From CAMCQY01 sp044370415 (lineage in GTDB: Bacteria > Planctomycetota > Planctomycetia > Pirellulales > UBA1268): DNA of 20,188 nucleotides. Shown here one piece after another: positions 1 through 8,288 of the stretch (within the stretch, counting starts at the first letter, position 1; each line of letters opens with the position of its first letter). The stretch spans positions 1 through 20,188 of the forward strand of contig JBILVO010000064.1 in the NCBI GenBank assembly GCA_044370415.1. The letters run 5' to 3'. The position numbers and the translations under genes were made by a program. The notes under the pieces are model-generated. The model was not told the DNA's origin and searched no databases. It saw only the letters and a list, made by a program, of their open reading frames with translations.

Positions 1-49
1 GCAAAGCGAACGCGATCTGCTCTTCCGTAAAGTGCTTCTTTCCTATCAG
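1..49 (-). CDS. IS3-family transposase orfA, N-terminal start only (runs off left edge)
   Basis: On the minus strand, reading toward the window edge, the frame gives GKKHFTEEQIAFAL. This is the usual opening of IS3-family orfA proteins, a small helix-turn-helix DNA-binding subunit later joined to the DDE catalytic orfB product by frameshifting. No ATG lies in frame. CTG at 47-49 or another non-ATG codon may start it, so the 5' boundary is a guess. The element's outer end may be near position 94, where the minus strand reads TGTTAGGTGTTTTGACC, with a TG terminus. That point is inference. The rest of the element lies outside the window, so intactness cannot be judged. Confidence 0.6.
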   Translation of the reverse strand, partial: MIGKKHFTEEQIAFAL

Positions 50-124
50 AAAAACCCACCCTTTCTGGTGATGCCAAGGTCAAAACACCTAACATCCCGG
101 ATGGATCAAGAAACGGGGAGGACG

Positions 125-1027
125 TCACGGAAAGCTGGTTTGCTCCGCGGCTTCGAGCAATTCGACATTCGCAAGCACGCCGGAGCGGCGGCCGGTCAGA
201 TGGTGGAGAAGATGAAGAGCCCCGCGTGTGACGCCGTGGACCAGAACCCCGCTCCACTGCGGATCCAAGACCGCGGCGACCGAAATCGGCTCCGGTTGAT
301 ACCCGGCATGCCGCTTGAAATCACCGATCGCCCCCTGCAGCGGAACCAAGTCCCGCCCGAGCGTGATGGCATCGACATCGGCCCGGCGGATGGTCTGCCG
401 GGTGAAATCGGCAATCAGTTTGTGGGAAGGCCGGAAGTCGTCAAATCGTGGCGAACGGTAATACATCAGCACATAACAGCATCGCTCGGCGATCCACGAG
501 ATGAGAAATGCTGCCAGGTCGCCATCCACTGTGCACCCAGTCGCGGTCAGATTCGGGATCTCGGTCGCGACCCGACAACACTTCTGCCAGGCCTCGCGGG
601 TCATGTCGCCCGCGCGAGACTGACGCACCAGTGCATCGTGGAGGACGCCGTATCCACGCGTCGCGAGCTCCGGCCAGTCAACTGGACGAACTTCGCACCT
701 TCCGCGATGCCGGGAGACGTGTTGCCGAAATTGCTTCTGCAACGCAGCGGGCCCATAGCCCGGATCGCGGACCCAGTAGCTGTTGCGTTGAACGCCGGTG
801 TCGGCTGTCGTGGGAAACTGGGCGGCGAGCCTGCCCGTGTCTCGAAGCAACTGCTCCACGGCGGTGCGGGAGGTGGCGACCGGACAGGAACATGGCACGG
901 AGATCACCGAGAACCTTCCCGAATCGATCCAGAGCGTCCCCAGGCGTGACCATGTGCGATATCCCCAGGCACGGTAGAAGCGTGCCAAGGGATGAGATGG
1001 TTCGTCAGCGGAGAGGTGAGCGGCCAT
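125..1027 (-). CDS. FemAB/GNAT-like acyltransferase, tandem paralogue 1
   Basis: A 300-residue protein that aligns along its whole length with the next gene upstream. Shared blocks include AQFPTTADTG near 69-78, the LQKQFRQ block near 96-102, and a C-terminal half where DAITLGRDL and GAIGDFKRHAGYQPEP (about 219-247) resemble the last strands of FemAB/GNAT-fold acyltransferases, where a lysine or arginine and an aromatic residue follow a conserved GL.FK pattern. Such enzymes move acyl or aminoacyl groups from CoA or tRNA donors onto amines or sugars. No signal peptide or membrane segment is visible, so it is probably cytoplasmic. It is the last gene of a minus-strand operon, 33 nt after its paralogue. 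No clear Shine-Dalgarno sequence precedes the ATG. The fold assignment is inferred from motifs and the substrate is unknown. Confidence 0.7.
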   Translation of the reverse strand: MAAHLSADEPSHPLARFYRAWGYRTWSRLGTLWIDSGRFSVISVPCSCPVATSRTAVEQLLRDTGRLAAQFPTTADTGVQRNSYWVRDPGYGPAALQKQFRQHVSRHRGRCEVRPVDWPELATRGYGVLHDALVRQSRAGDMTREAWQKCCRVATEIPNLTATGCTVDGDLAAFLISWIAERCCYVLMYYRSPRFDDFRPSHKLIADFTRQTIRRADVDAITLGRDLVPLQGAIGDFKRHAGYQPEPISVAAVLDPQWSGVLVHGVTRGALHLLHHLTGRRSGVLANVELLEAAEQTSFP

Positions 1028-1060
1028 GAAGTTACAGCGACGATGGAGCCGTCCGTGTGT

Positions 1061-1969
1061 TTACTCCGGGAGCAACCGGGGGTCGGTCGCGGCAACGGTG
1101 GCGATCGCTTCGAATTGGTGCGACAGCCGGTTTCGAGCTCCCAGCATCCGGCCCGCAGCGGAAATCAGGGTCGTCGATCTTTCAATCCGGCCCAGCCACC
1201 GCAGCCGGGGATGAAGCGTTGCCGCCAGATGCAGCGGCTCCTCGATGAATCCGGCGTGGCGCGAGAGGCGGCCGTGACCGTCGGCCTCGGGTATGCCCGA
1301 GCGGCCGAAGATCACATGCTCGCAGTCCTGGCGAGCTATCAATTCGCGGGCGCTGCGGAACAAGAGCACGTTGGCGGCTCCGCGGGGAAAAAAGTCCGGA
1401 TGGACAAGGATGCCGATGGCCCGGTAGCCCGCCGCCTGCTTCCAGAATATCGCGAACCCCGTGAGCGCAGCGCGGTGGAAGCACCCGAAGACGGCGAACT
1501 GAGCGGAAGACTCACCCTTTTTGCAGGCCTCCCCCCACAGCCCGGCGTCAATGGGCTTCGTGATTCCCCTGCGGCGGCGGGATGCGTCGAGGACAGACGG
1601 GCCTGCGCTCGCAACCTCGTCCCACGTCAGGGCCCGAAATATCAGCTGTTTTTCACCGCGGTGCAGCATCTGGCGAAACTGCCGCTGCAGCGATGCCTCT
1701 GAATATGCCTTGTCGCGTAGCACGTGCTGATGGCCGACGAGGCCGGTATTCGCAGAGGTCGGAAACTGTGCGATCAGGCAGCGTGTGGCTGCGAGGACGC
1801 GGTCGACCTGCGACCGCCCGACGGAATAGACGGCAGATAGGGGGATGGTCATGACCGTCGAGCCGCCGAAATGGCACCACGGGGTGTCATCGATGCAAAC
1901 GACTTTCCATCCCAAGGATTCGTGCATCGACCGCAGAAAGGCTACTGCCGGGGAGTTCGCGTCGGCCAT
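1061..1969 (-). CDS. FemAB/GNAT-like acyltransferase, tandem paralogue 2
   Basis: The frame is open from 2080, but the start is placed at the ATG of MADANSP (1969). From there the protein is 302 residues, matching its 300-residue neighbour, and alignment begins within the first ten residues; it also removes a 59-nt overlap with the acyltransferase gene upstream. Blocks shared with the paralogue are AQFPTSANTG (67-76), SLQRQFRQ (93-100), HVIFGRSGIPEA (218-229) and LSRHAGFIEEPLHLAATLHP (235-254). The C-terminal half has the shape of a GNAT/FemAB acyl-transfer domain. It lies 52 nt downstream of the O-acyltransferase and 33 nt upstream of its copy, so one transcript is likely. The donor and acceptor cannot be read from the sequence. 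A longer form from an upstream start remains possible. Confidence 0.7.
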   Translation of the reverse strand: MADANSPAVAFLRSMHESLGWKVVCIDDTPWCHFGGSTVMTIPLSAVYSVGRSQVDRVLAATRCLIAQFPTSANTGLVGHQHVLRDKAYSEASLQRQFRQMLHRGEKQLIFRALTWDEVASAGPSVLDASRRRRGITKPIDAGLWGEACKKGESSAQFAVFGCFHRAALTGFAIFWKQAAGYRAIGILVHPDFFPRGAANVLLFRSARELIARQDCEHVIFGRSGIPEADGHGRLSRHAGFIEEPLHLAATLHPRLRWLGRIERSTTLISAAGRMLGARNRLSHQFEAIATVAATDPRLLPE

Positions 1970-2021
1970 CACAGCTTTTCCGGGGAACACGTGGGCGGGC
2001 GTCTGTCTTGATTCATGGCAA

Positions 2022-3968
2022 TCACTCCAACGCTTCGGCCAGGCATGCAGTGATTCTCGGCAGCGCGAACAGAGTGCCATCGGTCGTCAGGTGGTCGTCA
2101 TCGAGGTAGATCACCTCCCTGCCGTCCAAGACCAACGCCTGATCCCCTCTGGCGTACAAGTCGTACAGCGGAAGAATCGCACAGTCGGGATGCAGGGCCA
2201 CGATCTCACGCAGACGAGCATTTACCGCCTGGATTCGTGACTGATGTCCTTGCGGCAGGAGACGTTCGATGCCTGGCGCAGGCGACACGCCTTTCCAGCA
2301 GAGATACTGGATGACGCTGTTGTCGCCAACGGTGGCCAATTCCGGCGGCTGTTCCACAAGGATGGCCTTGATGCCCTTCTGATCGAGGTATTCGAGGAAA
2401 GCCGTTCCCTTCTCGTGATAGATCGACCACCGCGCGCATAGCACGATCACCCGCGGCCGCCACTTCTCGATGGCGGCCAGACGCGCCAGATCGAACTGGT
2501 ATTGCTCCTCACTGCTCAGCACCTTGTTCGGCGGCTTGCGTCTGACAGGAATCTCGACGTAAGGCGAGATGACGCCGCCGGTCATGCAGTAGAACGCGAT
2601 CCTGTGCCCAAGTCGCTCGGCGGCTGTCCGTAAGGCTTCTCCCATGACAGCTGCATGGGAATCGCCGAACACCAGGATCGCGGGCGGTTCGGAGCCTTCG
2701 CCGACGACGATTCCGTCCTTCGCGAAGCTGTCGGGCAGGCCAATCGTCGGCGGCGCCTCCACGTCGGCAAACACGTCCTGAAAGGCCGAGGACGGCCGTG
2801 GCCGCACGCTATACATCCGCAGCGTCGATTTCGGCATGTCGAACGCCGTCACGTCGTAGCGTGTCGGCGGCGCCCATAGCATCCAGCCCAAGATTCCCAT
2901 GAGCGTCGCATATGCCACCCCGACCGCCGGCAGGCGGTCCTGTGGCCGTCGCATGGGCTCCTCGACGAAAACGTGGGTCAGCCAGGAACTCACGACCGTC
3001 GCAACCACGATCGCGAGGGCCGATATCCCGGGCACCAGGAGCCGGGACAGCACCAGGATGGGCCAGTGCCAAAGGTAGAGCGAATACGAGAGTCGCCCGA
3101 TCCGCACCAGCACCGGCAGGGAGAGCAGCCGCCCGCAGGGCCCGCCATCGGAACCTGAAATGACGAAGGCGGCGGCCGCCACTGGCACTGCAGTCCACGG
3201 GCTCGATCGCGGCAGCATGAAGTAACTGATCAGGATGGCGGCCAGTCCGGCAGATGCCAGCCAGTCCAGCGAGCGGCGACTGCCGGCGTCGGGCCGGACC
3301 ATTCGTGGTAGCGCGCCGAGGCATGCGCCCATGCCCAACTCCCAGACACGTCCAAAAGGCAGATAAAAGGTGGCCGCCGGCGCTACGGACAGACCAAGGA
3401 CAAAGACGGCAAAACCGCCAGCCGTGAGGGCGATGAGCATCGCAACAAGAGCCTGCCGCGCGTGCCGCCACACGACATGGAGAAAGATCGGAAAAACGAG
3501 ATAGAACTGCTCCTCTACGGAAAGCGACCACATGTGGAGAAACGGGGCCCCCTCGGCCTGTGGGCCCCAGTAGTTGCCCGCGTGCCGCCACAGATAGACG
3601 TTCGCGCACGATCCCAGGGTGGTGAGGGCCTGTTCTGCCACGGATCGACGAAATGGCGGGAACATGAAGATGTGTGACACGAACACCGTCGCCGCCGTCA
3701 CGACCAGCAGCGCCGGGACGATGCGACGGATTCGGCGGGCCCAGAATCGGCGCAACGTGAACGTGCCGCCGTCCATCTCTCTGAGGAGGATGGACGTGAT
3801 GAGATAGCCGGAAATCACGAAGAACACATCGACCCCGAGGTATCCGCCGGGCAGCCAATCCGGTCGCAGGTGGAACACCAGCACGGGAATGATGGCCACG
3901 GCACGAAGCCCGTCGATGGCCGGGCGATAGGCGGAATGTGCTGCTGGTGTCACGTCGTCTGCCGCCAC
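2022..3968 (-). CDS. Membrane O-acyltransferase (acyltransferase 3) with C-terminal SGNH domain
   Basis: The protein combines a membrane acyltransferase-3 domain with an SGNH esterase/transferase domain, the layout of OafA/OatA-type enzymes that pass acyl groups across the membrane and attach them to sugars of surface polysaccharide, lipopolysaccharide or peptidoglycan. The opening YRPAIDGLRAVAII is the family hallmark, followed by a catalytic-type histidine in VLVFHL, then GVDVFFVISGYLIT, WSLSVEEQFYLVFP and SYSLYLWHWP, with about ten hydrophobic segments. The SGNH part shows block I VFGDSHA (serine near 437) and block V DDDHLT (histidine near 626). The GTG at 3968 overlaps the stop codon of the oxidoreductase gene by one base (TAGTG), which favours translational coupling; GTG at 3953 is the alternative start. 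At 648 residues the length is normal. The specific substrate is unknown. Confidence 0.9.
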   Translation of the reverse strand: MAADDVTPAAHSAYRPAIDGLRAVAIIPVLVFHLRPDWLPGGYLGVDVFFVISGYLITSILLREMDGGTFTLRRFWARRIRRIVPALLVVTAATVFVSHIFMFPPFRRSVAEQALTTLGSCANVYLWRHAGNYWGPQAEGAPFLHMWSLSVEEQFYLVFPIFLHVVWRHARQALVAMLIALTAGGFAVFVLGLSVAPAATFYLPFGRVWELGMGACLGALPRMVRPDAGSRRSLDWLASAGLAAILISYFMLPRSSPWTAVPVAAAAFVISGSDGGPCGRLLSLPVLVRIGRLSYSLYLWHWPILVLSRLLVPGISALAIVVATVVSSWLTHVFVEEPMRRPQDRLPAVGVAYATLMGILGWMLWAPPTRYDVTAFDMPKSTLRMYSVRPRPSSAFQDVFADVEAPPTIGLPDSFAKDGIVVGEGSEPPAILVFGDSHAAVMGEALRTAAERLGHRIAFYCMTGGVISPYVEIPVRRKPPNKVLSSEEQYQFDLARLAAIEKWRPRVIVLCARWSIYHEKGTAFLEYLDQKGIKAILVEQPPELATVGDNSVIQYLCWKGVSPAPGIERLLPQGHQSRIQAVNARLREIVALHPDCAILPLYDLYARGDQALVLDGREVIYLDDDHLTTDGTLFALPRITACLAEALE

Positions 3969-5497
3969 TACGAGAGCGAGGTCACACGCCGGTACGTCGC
4001 AATCTCTCGACCGGCTCTCGCTCCGATTACAAGCGCGGTCAGTGCCGTGTGGCCGCCAGGAAGATCCGGGACGACCGACATGTCGGCGATCCACAAGGAC
4101 TCGGCCCCGTGCACCCGAAAGCCTCGATCGACGACACCCATCGAATCATTCCCCTGCCGGCACGTTCCACCCGGATGGTAATACGTCGTCGCATGGTGAC
4201 GAATCCAGTTCGCTTCGACATCCCGCTCGCTGGAACTCAAGCCATATCCACGAAGAGCGTCGCTGTTTGCAATGCGAATCATGCGAGCGAGACCGTCTGC
4301 GAGCCGCGGCAGATCGTCTTGAGCTGAAAAGTAATTCGGGTCGATCTGCGGCGGCCCCCAGGGATTCTTCGGATCGATGGCGACTTCACCACGGCTCTGA
4401 GGATGCAGCAGGATGGTCGAGAACTCGACCGCGTTGGGATGCTTCTTCGACTGGAAGTGCGTAAACACCTCGATCGAGGGGCGAGAGTCTCGCCCACCGA
4501 AAAAGCATCCGGCTTCACAGCAGTTGGATGCCATCACGCCGCTGCGAGAGATCATGAATCGCACCGCTGCAGGCAGCCAGCGGCTCGGCCTGCCCGGCGT
4601 GGGAACCCGCGACGGCACGACCCACGGCACGCCGACATGATCCTGAAGGTTCCTGCCCACGCCCTGGAGGTCCGCGGCGACACGGATTCCGGCGGCCTCG
4701 AGCAATTCCTTGGGCCCGATGCCGCTTCTTTGCAGGATGCAGGGAGAATGAATGGCACCCGCGGCAATCACCACGCCGGCCCGCGCCTTGATGAAGCCTA
4801 CGCCGCGGGGGCCGTCCGCCATGACGCCGACGGCGCGAGTACCATGCAGTGAGATGGTGCGAACGAACGTGCTTCGCACAACGCGAATCCGTTCCCGGCA
4901 ACGACGCTCGCGCAGGAGGTGGGCGGAACTCCACCGGCCGCCATTCCTCTGAAACAGCTGAAATGTGCCGCAGGTCTCCGACTCGGAGCCGTCGAGGCGG
5001 TCTGACACGACGAGTCCTTGCTCCCGACAGGCGTCCACGAAGGCGCTCGTGAAACCCGAGCGATACCGCGGGGACTGAATCTGCACGCCGCGTTCCGTGA
5101 CTTCCTTCAGGAGGCCATCCAACGAGACGCCTGCTGACTCGTCGCCCTGCAGAAACGCATAATCTTGGGGATGCCCGGCTGCCGCGACCATGGCGTTGAC
5201 CGCGGACGTTCCTCCAACCACTCGCCCCATCGGAAAAACGACCGCACGATTCATTAAGGTTGGCAGTTCAACGGTCTCGTGCCGCCACGACCAGAACGGC
5301 CGCAACCGGAGCCCTGCAAGGGGCGCGTTCAATGCCCATCCCGGATACCGCCCGCCTGCTTCTACGATACCGATCGTGAGCCCTGTAAGGTGCGCGAGCT
5401 GTGCTGCAACCATGCAGCCCGCAGTGCCGGCCCCGACGATGACGATGTCGAATTCCACGGCATGAGGTGAAAAGAGAGACACGTGTGTGCCGCACAC
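3968..5497 (-). CDS. GMC-family FAD-dependent oxidoreductase
   Basis: A glucose-methanol-choline type flavoprotein that oxidises an alcohol group. It has the ADP-binding motif VGAGTAG (GxGxxG at 22-27) with the ribose-binding acidic residue in VEAGG near 46, then GRVVGGTSAVNAMV (91-104), the second GMC signature GAIHSPCILQRSGIGP (247-262) and GVGRNLQDHVG (279-289). The C-terminus has HPGGTC with the likely catalytic histidine at 441, and PGGHTALTALVIGARAG, where H483 takes the place of the second active-site His/Asn. The length of 509 aa is slightly short for the family. The start is a GTG at 5497; a GTG at 5482 is also possible. It is the first gene of the minus-strand operon and touches the acyltransferase gene. 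No export signal is visible, which suggests cytoplasmic oxidation of a polyol or sugar intermediate. The substrate is unknown. Confidence 0.9.
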   Translation of the reverse strand: MCGTHVSLFSPHAVEFDIVIVGAGTAGCMVAAQLAHLTGLTIGIVEAGGRYPGWALNAPLAGLRLRPFWSWRHETVELPTLMNRAVVFPMGRVVGGTSAVNAMVAAAGHPQDYAFLQGDESAGVSLDGLLKEVTERGVQIQSPRYRSGFTSAFVDACREQGLVVSDRLDGSESETCGTFQLFQRNGGRWSSAHLLRERRCRERIRVVRSTFVRTISLHGTRAVGVMADGPRGVGFIKARAGVVIAAGAIHSPCILQRSGIGPKELLEAAGIRVAADLQGVGRNLQDHVGVPWVVPSRVPTPGRPSRWLPAAVRFMISRSGVMASNCCEAGCFFGGRDSRPSIEVFTHFQSKKHPNAVEFSTILLHPQSRGEVAIDPKNPWGPPQIDPNYFSAQDDLPRLADGLARMIRIANSDALRGYGLSSSERDVEANWIRHHATTYYHPGGTCRQGNDSMGVVDRGFRVHGAESLWIADMSVVPDLPGGHTALTALVIGARAGREIATYRRVTSLS

Positions 5498-5580
5498 CGT
5501 GTAGCGACTGCGGCAGCGGGCACCGCGGCAACTGCCGAAACTCTAATCATAGTCTTTGTGGAGTTCTGAGGCGATGCAGC

Positions 5581-5997
5581 ATGGAGCACTCTGGACCACA
5601 CATGAATGGCGACGACGGGTTCGTGCTGGTCAAGGGAATTGCCGGCACGGGGAATCGGATCCTCGCATTTCTCTCCGGCCTACTGTACGCCCGACTGACG
5701 GGACGACGCCTGGTCGTCGATTGGTGTGATGGCTCTTACGCTCCACCAGATCTCAACGCGTTTCCTCTTCTGTTTCGTTCGCAGAGGGCGCGGCCGCTCG
5801 ATTCACTCCCACCGCTTCCGTCGGTAACGCCATGGATATGGCAAGGGCATTTGCGATCGACTGCCTTGGAAGTGTGGATGGCGTTCGAGCAGGGCCCGTT
5901 GCCGTCAGCCGCGTTCGCTGGCCAGCTTTTCTCGTTCGACATTGACGCTGCCCCCGTCTTGGTACCAGCCGCTCTGTCAGCCATGCAGGGCCGGTAG
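5581..5997 (+). pseudogene. NodZ/GT23-like glycosyltransferase, N-terminal fragment
   Basis: The readable part, KGIAGTGNRILAFLSGLLYA followed by RLTGRRLVVDWCDGSYAP, resembles the first Rossmann strand and helix of NodZ-like (GT23) fucosyltransferases and related planctomycete enzymes, where a glycine-rich G.GNR loop precedes ..GR.LVVDW. Only 138 residues are encoded; the family normally runs to about 300 or more, and the C-terminal GDP-sugar-binding half is missing. The frame ends at a TAG lying inside a perfect palindrome, directly followed by recombinase debris, so a rearrangement probably removed the rest. ATG 5581 or ATG 5602 could start it. It is divergent from the oxidoreductase operon, with 83 nt between starts, and may once have belonged to the same glycan locus. 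Family assignment is by motif only. Confidence 0.6.
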
Positions 5998-6020
5998 CTG
6001 GGCATGCCCAGCTACCGGCC
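5989..6020. repeat. Perfect 32-nt palindrome
   Basis: The half-site GGCCGGTAGCTGGGCA is followed directly by its exact reverse complement, with no spacer and no mismatch. The stop codon of the truncated glycosyltransferase lies within it. No T-tract follows on either strand, so it is not an ordinary rho-independent terminator. It marks the border between a broken gene and recombinase remnants. A cruciform, a recombination or attachment site, or a dispersed hairpin repeat are possible roles; none is proven. Confidence 0.85.
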
Positions 6021-6044
6021 GCGCGAACTCCGACGGCGTTCTGT

Positions 6045-6130
6045 TGCCTAGAGCACCACGTTGAGTACGTCGCGCGCGACGGCGAGTCGGCCCCTTCGGC
6101 TTGTGCGGACGGTGCCAGGGATGGCCGGGC
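6045..6130 (+). pseudogene. Tyrosine recombinase, C-terminal scrap (copy A)
   Basis: The frame CLEHHVEYVARDGESAPSAC matches, without gaps over 62 nt (6051-6112 against 15084-15145), the part of the better-preserved copy B that follows its WLGHSP...QHCL active-site end. It therefore represents the segment just past the catalytic tyrosine of a phage-type integrase. Everything upstream is missing; the preceding sequence is the palindrome and a glycosyltransferase fragment. Relative to copy B, nine bases are absent just before the matched block. Non-functional. Confidence 0.55.
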
Positions 6131-6379
6131 GGGCGTAAAGTGGCGGGGACAGGTACCGAAAAAACGCGGTATCACTCAGGAAATGTACAGGTCACGTCCT
6201 GCTGCGACGCGAAATGGGACGCGATTTCCGTGGATCGAGTGGAACTGTTGGCCCGGGCGGTCATCCTCGTTGCTGGCATGGCGATCCCGGAGTCTGCGCG
6301 GGAGGCAGTGCTGGCGCGGGTGACTGCCGAACTTGCGAATGACGCCGGAACGTTACCGCAAAAATCCGCGAGGACAGAG
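6131..6379 (+). repeat. Recombinase-associated tail, copy A (open frame for a conserved about 78-residue segment)
   Basis: This stretch is homologous to 15382-15625. In the frame starting VAGTGTE the two copies align over 78 residues without a gap, with 52 identities by my hand count. The best-kept part is helical: DRVELLARAV followed by ILVAGMAIPESAREAVLARV. Conserved collinearity despite many base changes suggests this segment is, or recently was, translated. A start could lie upstream in the recombinase frame or at an internal codon; here the frame runs on past 6379 without a clear end. Function unknown. An alternative is that it is only the decayed 3' end of the integrase gene. Confidence 0.65.
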
Positions 6380-6719
6380 GTGGTTTCGGGCAGGGGCGGT
6401 TGCCACACATCCACCTGTGCCGAGACCGGCCGAGGGCCACACCCCATCGACCGCCTGTCACCTGCCACACGCTTGAGAGAGCGCGGTTGGCCGTCCTATC
6501 GTTCGGATGCACGTGCCACGACAACGGCTGCTACGTCGGGTTTCGAATCCGACAACTACTCGCGGCCGACGGCACCGACCGTCTGCTCACACCGCCCTAA
6601 CATCCGCCGGGAATACTGTTGCCCTTCGGCGGGTTTCGCACGGTGGGGCGACGATCGTCCTGCCCACCAAATACACCCGTCGCTCCCCACCTCGCAGGTC
6701 GCCACCTCGCTGGTGGCAG
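6380..6719. other. Stretch without a recognised gene
   Basis: Several frames are open because of high GC, but none gives a recognisable protein. The channel gene's frame is open back to 6507, yet the residues before 6720 are arginine- and proline-rich and unlike a membrane-protein N-terminus. A T-arm-like hairpin sits at 6535-6553, but no tRNA body surrounds it. No clear promoter was found. Confidence 0.5.
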
Positions 6720-8216
6720 ATGATGCCGGCTCCAGAGCCGAAAACCGGAATGCCCATCCGACTCGGGGTTTCGGCGGTGGCCTTCGCGGTGTCGCTGGGC
6801 CTCAACGCCAGTTCCGGCGTCCTCGCCGCACTCTGGCGATCGGCCACGGGGCAGGAAGAAGTCTTCTGGCTCGTGGCGCTGGTGCAGACCGTGGCCTGCT
6901 TCGCAGGGACGAATTTTCTCCTCCAACTCGTCGAGCATGTTTTCTGGGAGGGGCTGATCGCACGGTCGACGGGCTACCGGGTTCCCGGGATCCTCAAGAC
7001 GCTCACGGCGCTCGTGGCCTACCTCCTCGCCGCGACGTTCGTGGTCGGGGTCGTGCTGGAACAGAGCGTCACCGGCTTCCTCACCGCCATCGGTGCGGGA
7101 AGCGTCGTGCTCGGTCTCGCCGTCCGGGGCATCTTCGAGGACCTCTTCACCGGTCTCGCCGTCAACATCGACCGCAACGTCCAGATCGGTGATTGGCTCG
7201 CGCTGCCTGAGAAGGTGGCGCGGACCACGGTGGGACGGGTCGTGGAGATCGGCTGGCGCTGCACCCAGCTCGAGACCGAGGAAGGCACGATGCTGATCAT
7301 CCCCAACGGGCTGCTGGCTCGCGAGGTGATCACGAACCTCACCCGTCCCTCGGCGGCGACGCGGTACGAGTGCGTGGTGCATCTCGACGAAGATCTTCCC
7401 ACCGACCGGGGCCGCCGAATCACCTTGGGAGCCTTGCGGTCACTGCTCGGCACCAGGGGGTTCGTGCCCGACCGCGAGCCTGCCGTCATCGTCCGGGAGG
7501 CCACCGACCGCGGCATCGAGTACGCGCTGCGGTATTGGATCCTGCCCTGGAACCCGCTTTCCCCATCTTCGGCCCGCGATGCCGTGATGTCACGGGTGCT
7601 GCAGCATCTGGCGTCGGCGGGACTCGCGCCGTCGATCTCCCGCGAGGAGGTGTTCATCAACCGGACATCGGAACGGGTGCGGGACGAGGATGCGGCGGCG
7701 GAACGCGTCCGGCTGTTGAAGCGGGTCGCGCTCTTCTCGGAACTCGACGACGACGATTGCGCCCGGCTGGCGGAAAAGATGGAGCGGCTCGTGCTGCCGA
7801 CGCACGAAACGGTCTTCCTGCGGGGCGACAGCGGCGACACCCTGTACGTCGTCGCCGAAGGGTCGCTGGACGTGCTGGTGCCGTCCGGCGATCGGGACAC
7901 GCATCGGATCGCCACGCTGGGATCGGGTGACTTCTTCGGCGAGATGTCCCTGCTCACCGGGGAGCCTCGCAAGGCCACCATTTGCACCGGCACCTCCGCC
8001 GTGCTCTACGAGTTGCCGCGGGAGGCGGTTGCCCAGCTGGCCGAAGCCCGCCCGCAGGTGGCCGAGATGCTCTCGCGGTGCGTTGCCACGCGGATGATCG
8101 CCCTCGATGCGGCTTTGGCCGTCAAGCCAGAGACCGTAAAGCGGGCCCAGATCGACAGCATGGCCACGCAGATCGCCAGGATGATGAAGGACGTGTTCCG
8201 GGCCCGGATGGCCTGA
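6720..8216 (+). CDS. MscS-like channel with C-terminal cyclic-nucleotide-binding domain (bCNG type)
   Basis: This 498-aa inner-membrane protein joins an MscS-type channel core to a cNMP-binding domain, the layout of bacterial cyclic-nucleotide-gated (bCNG) channels. Hydrophobic segments lie near residues 14-38, 48-76 and 93-113, followed by the glycine/alanine-rich pore helix (FLTAIGAGSVVLGLAVRGIF, about 120-139) and the MscS beta domain (VQIGDWLAL ... IIPNGLL). Residues about 332-449 form the cNMP domain, with the phosphate-binding cassette FFGEMSLLTGEPRKATI (about 405-421), including the GE and the arginine that contact cyclic nucleotides. Binding of cAMP or cGMP is therefore expected to gate ion flow; bCNG family members respond weakly or not at all to tension. 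The start is placed at the ATG pair at 6720/6723, because the upstream frame is arginine-rich and low in hydrophobic residues; ATG 6750 is also possible. No clear Shine-Dalgarno sequence is seen. Confidence 0.87.
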   Translation: MMPAPEPKTGMPIRLGVSAVAFAVSLGLNASSGVLAALWRSATGQEEVFWLVALVQTVACFAGTNFLLQLVEHVFWEGLIARSTGYRVPGILKTLTALVAYLLAATFVVGVVLEQSVTGFLTAIGAGSVVLGLAVRGIFEDLFTGLAVNIDRNVQIGDWLALPEKVARTTVGRVVEIGWRCTQLETEEGTMLIIPNGLLAREVITNLTRPSAATRYECVVHLDEDLPTDRGRRITLGALRSLLGTRGFVPDREPAVIVREATDRGIEYALRYWILPWNPLSPSSARDAVMSRVLQHLASAGLAPSISREEVFINRTSERVRDEDAAAERVRLLKRVALFSELDDDDCARLAEKMERLVLPTHETVFLRGDSGDTLYVVAEGSLDVLVPSGDRDTHRIATLGSGDFFGEMSLLTGEPRKATICTGTSAVLYELPREAVAQLAEARPQVAEMLSRCVATRMIALDAALAVKPETVKRAQIDSMATQIARMMKDVFRARMA

Positions 8217-8288
8217 TGCCCGCCAGCTTCGATTGGGCGAATTCCGTCGCCAGGCCTGCAGTTCGGCAATCCTCACGGGCATTTTCTG

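Noticed and set aside
4076..4087. Short palindrome CCGACATGTCGG within the oxidoreductase gene
   Set aside because: Twelve bases inside a coding region are expected by chance in sequence of this size and GC content.
6535..6553. GTCGG..TTTCGAAT..CCGAC, resembling a tRNA T-arm and a possible attachment site
   Set aside because: No acceptor, D or anticodon arms fit around it, and the loop register is off by one from the standard T-loop. Probably chance.
6101..7192. Long plus-strand open frame covering the recombinase tail and the start of the channel gene
   Set aside because: Only the part up to about 6379 has homology support; beyond that it is arginine-rich and overlaps the channel gene in another frame.
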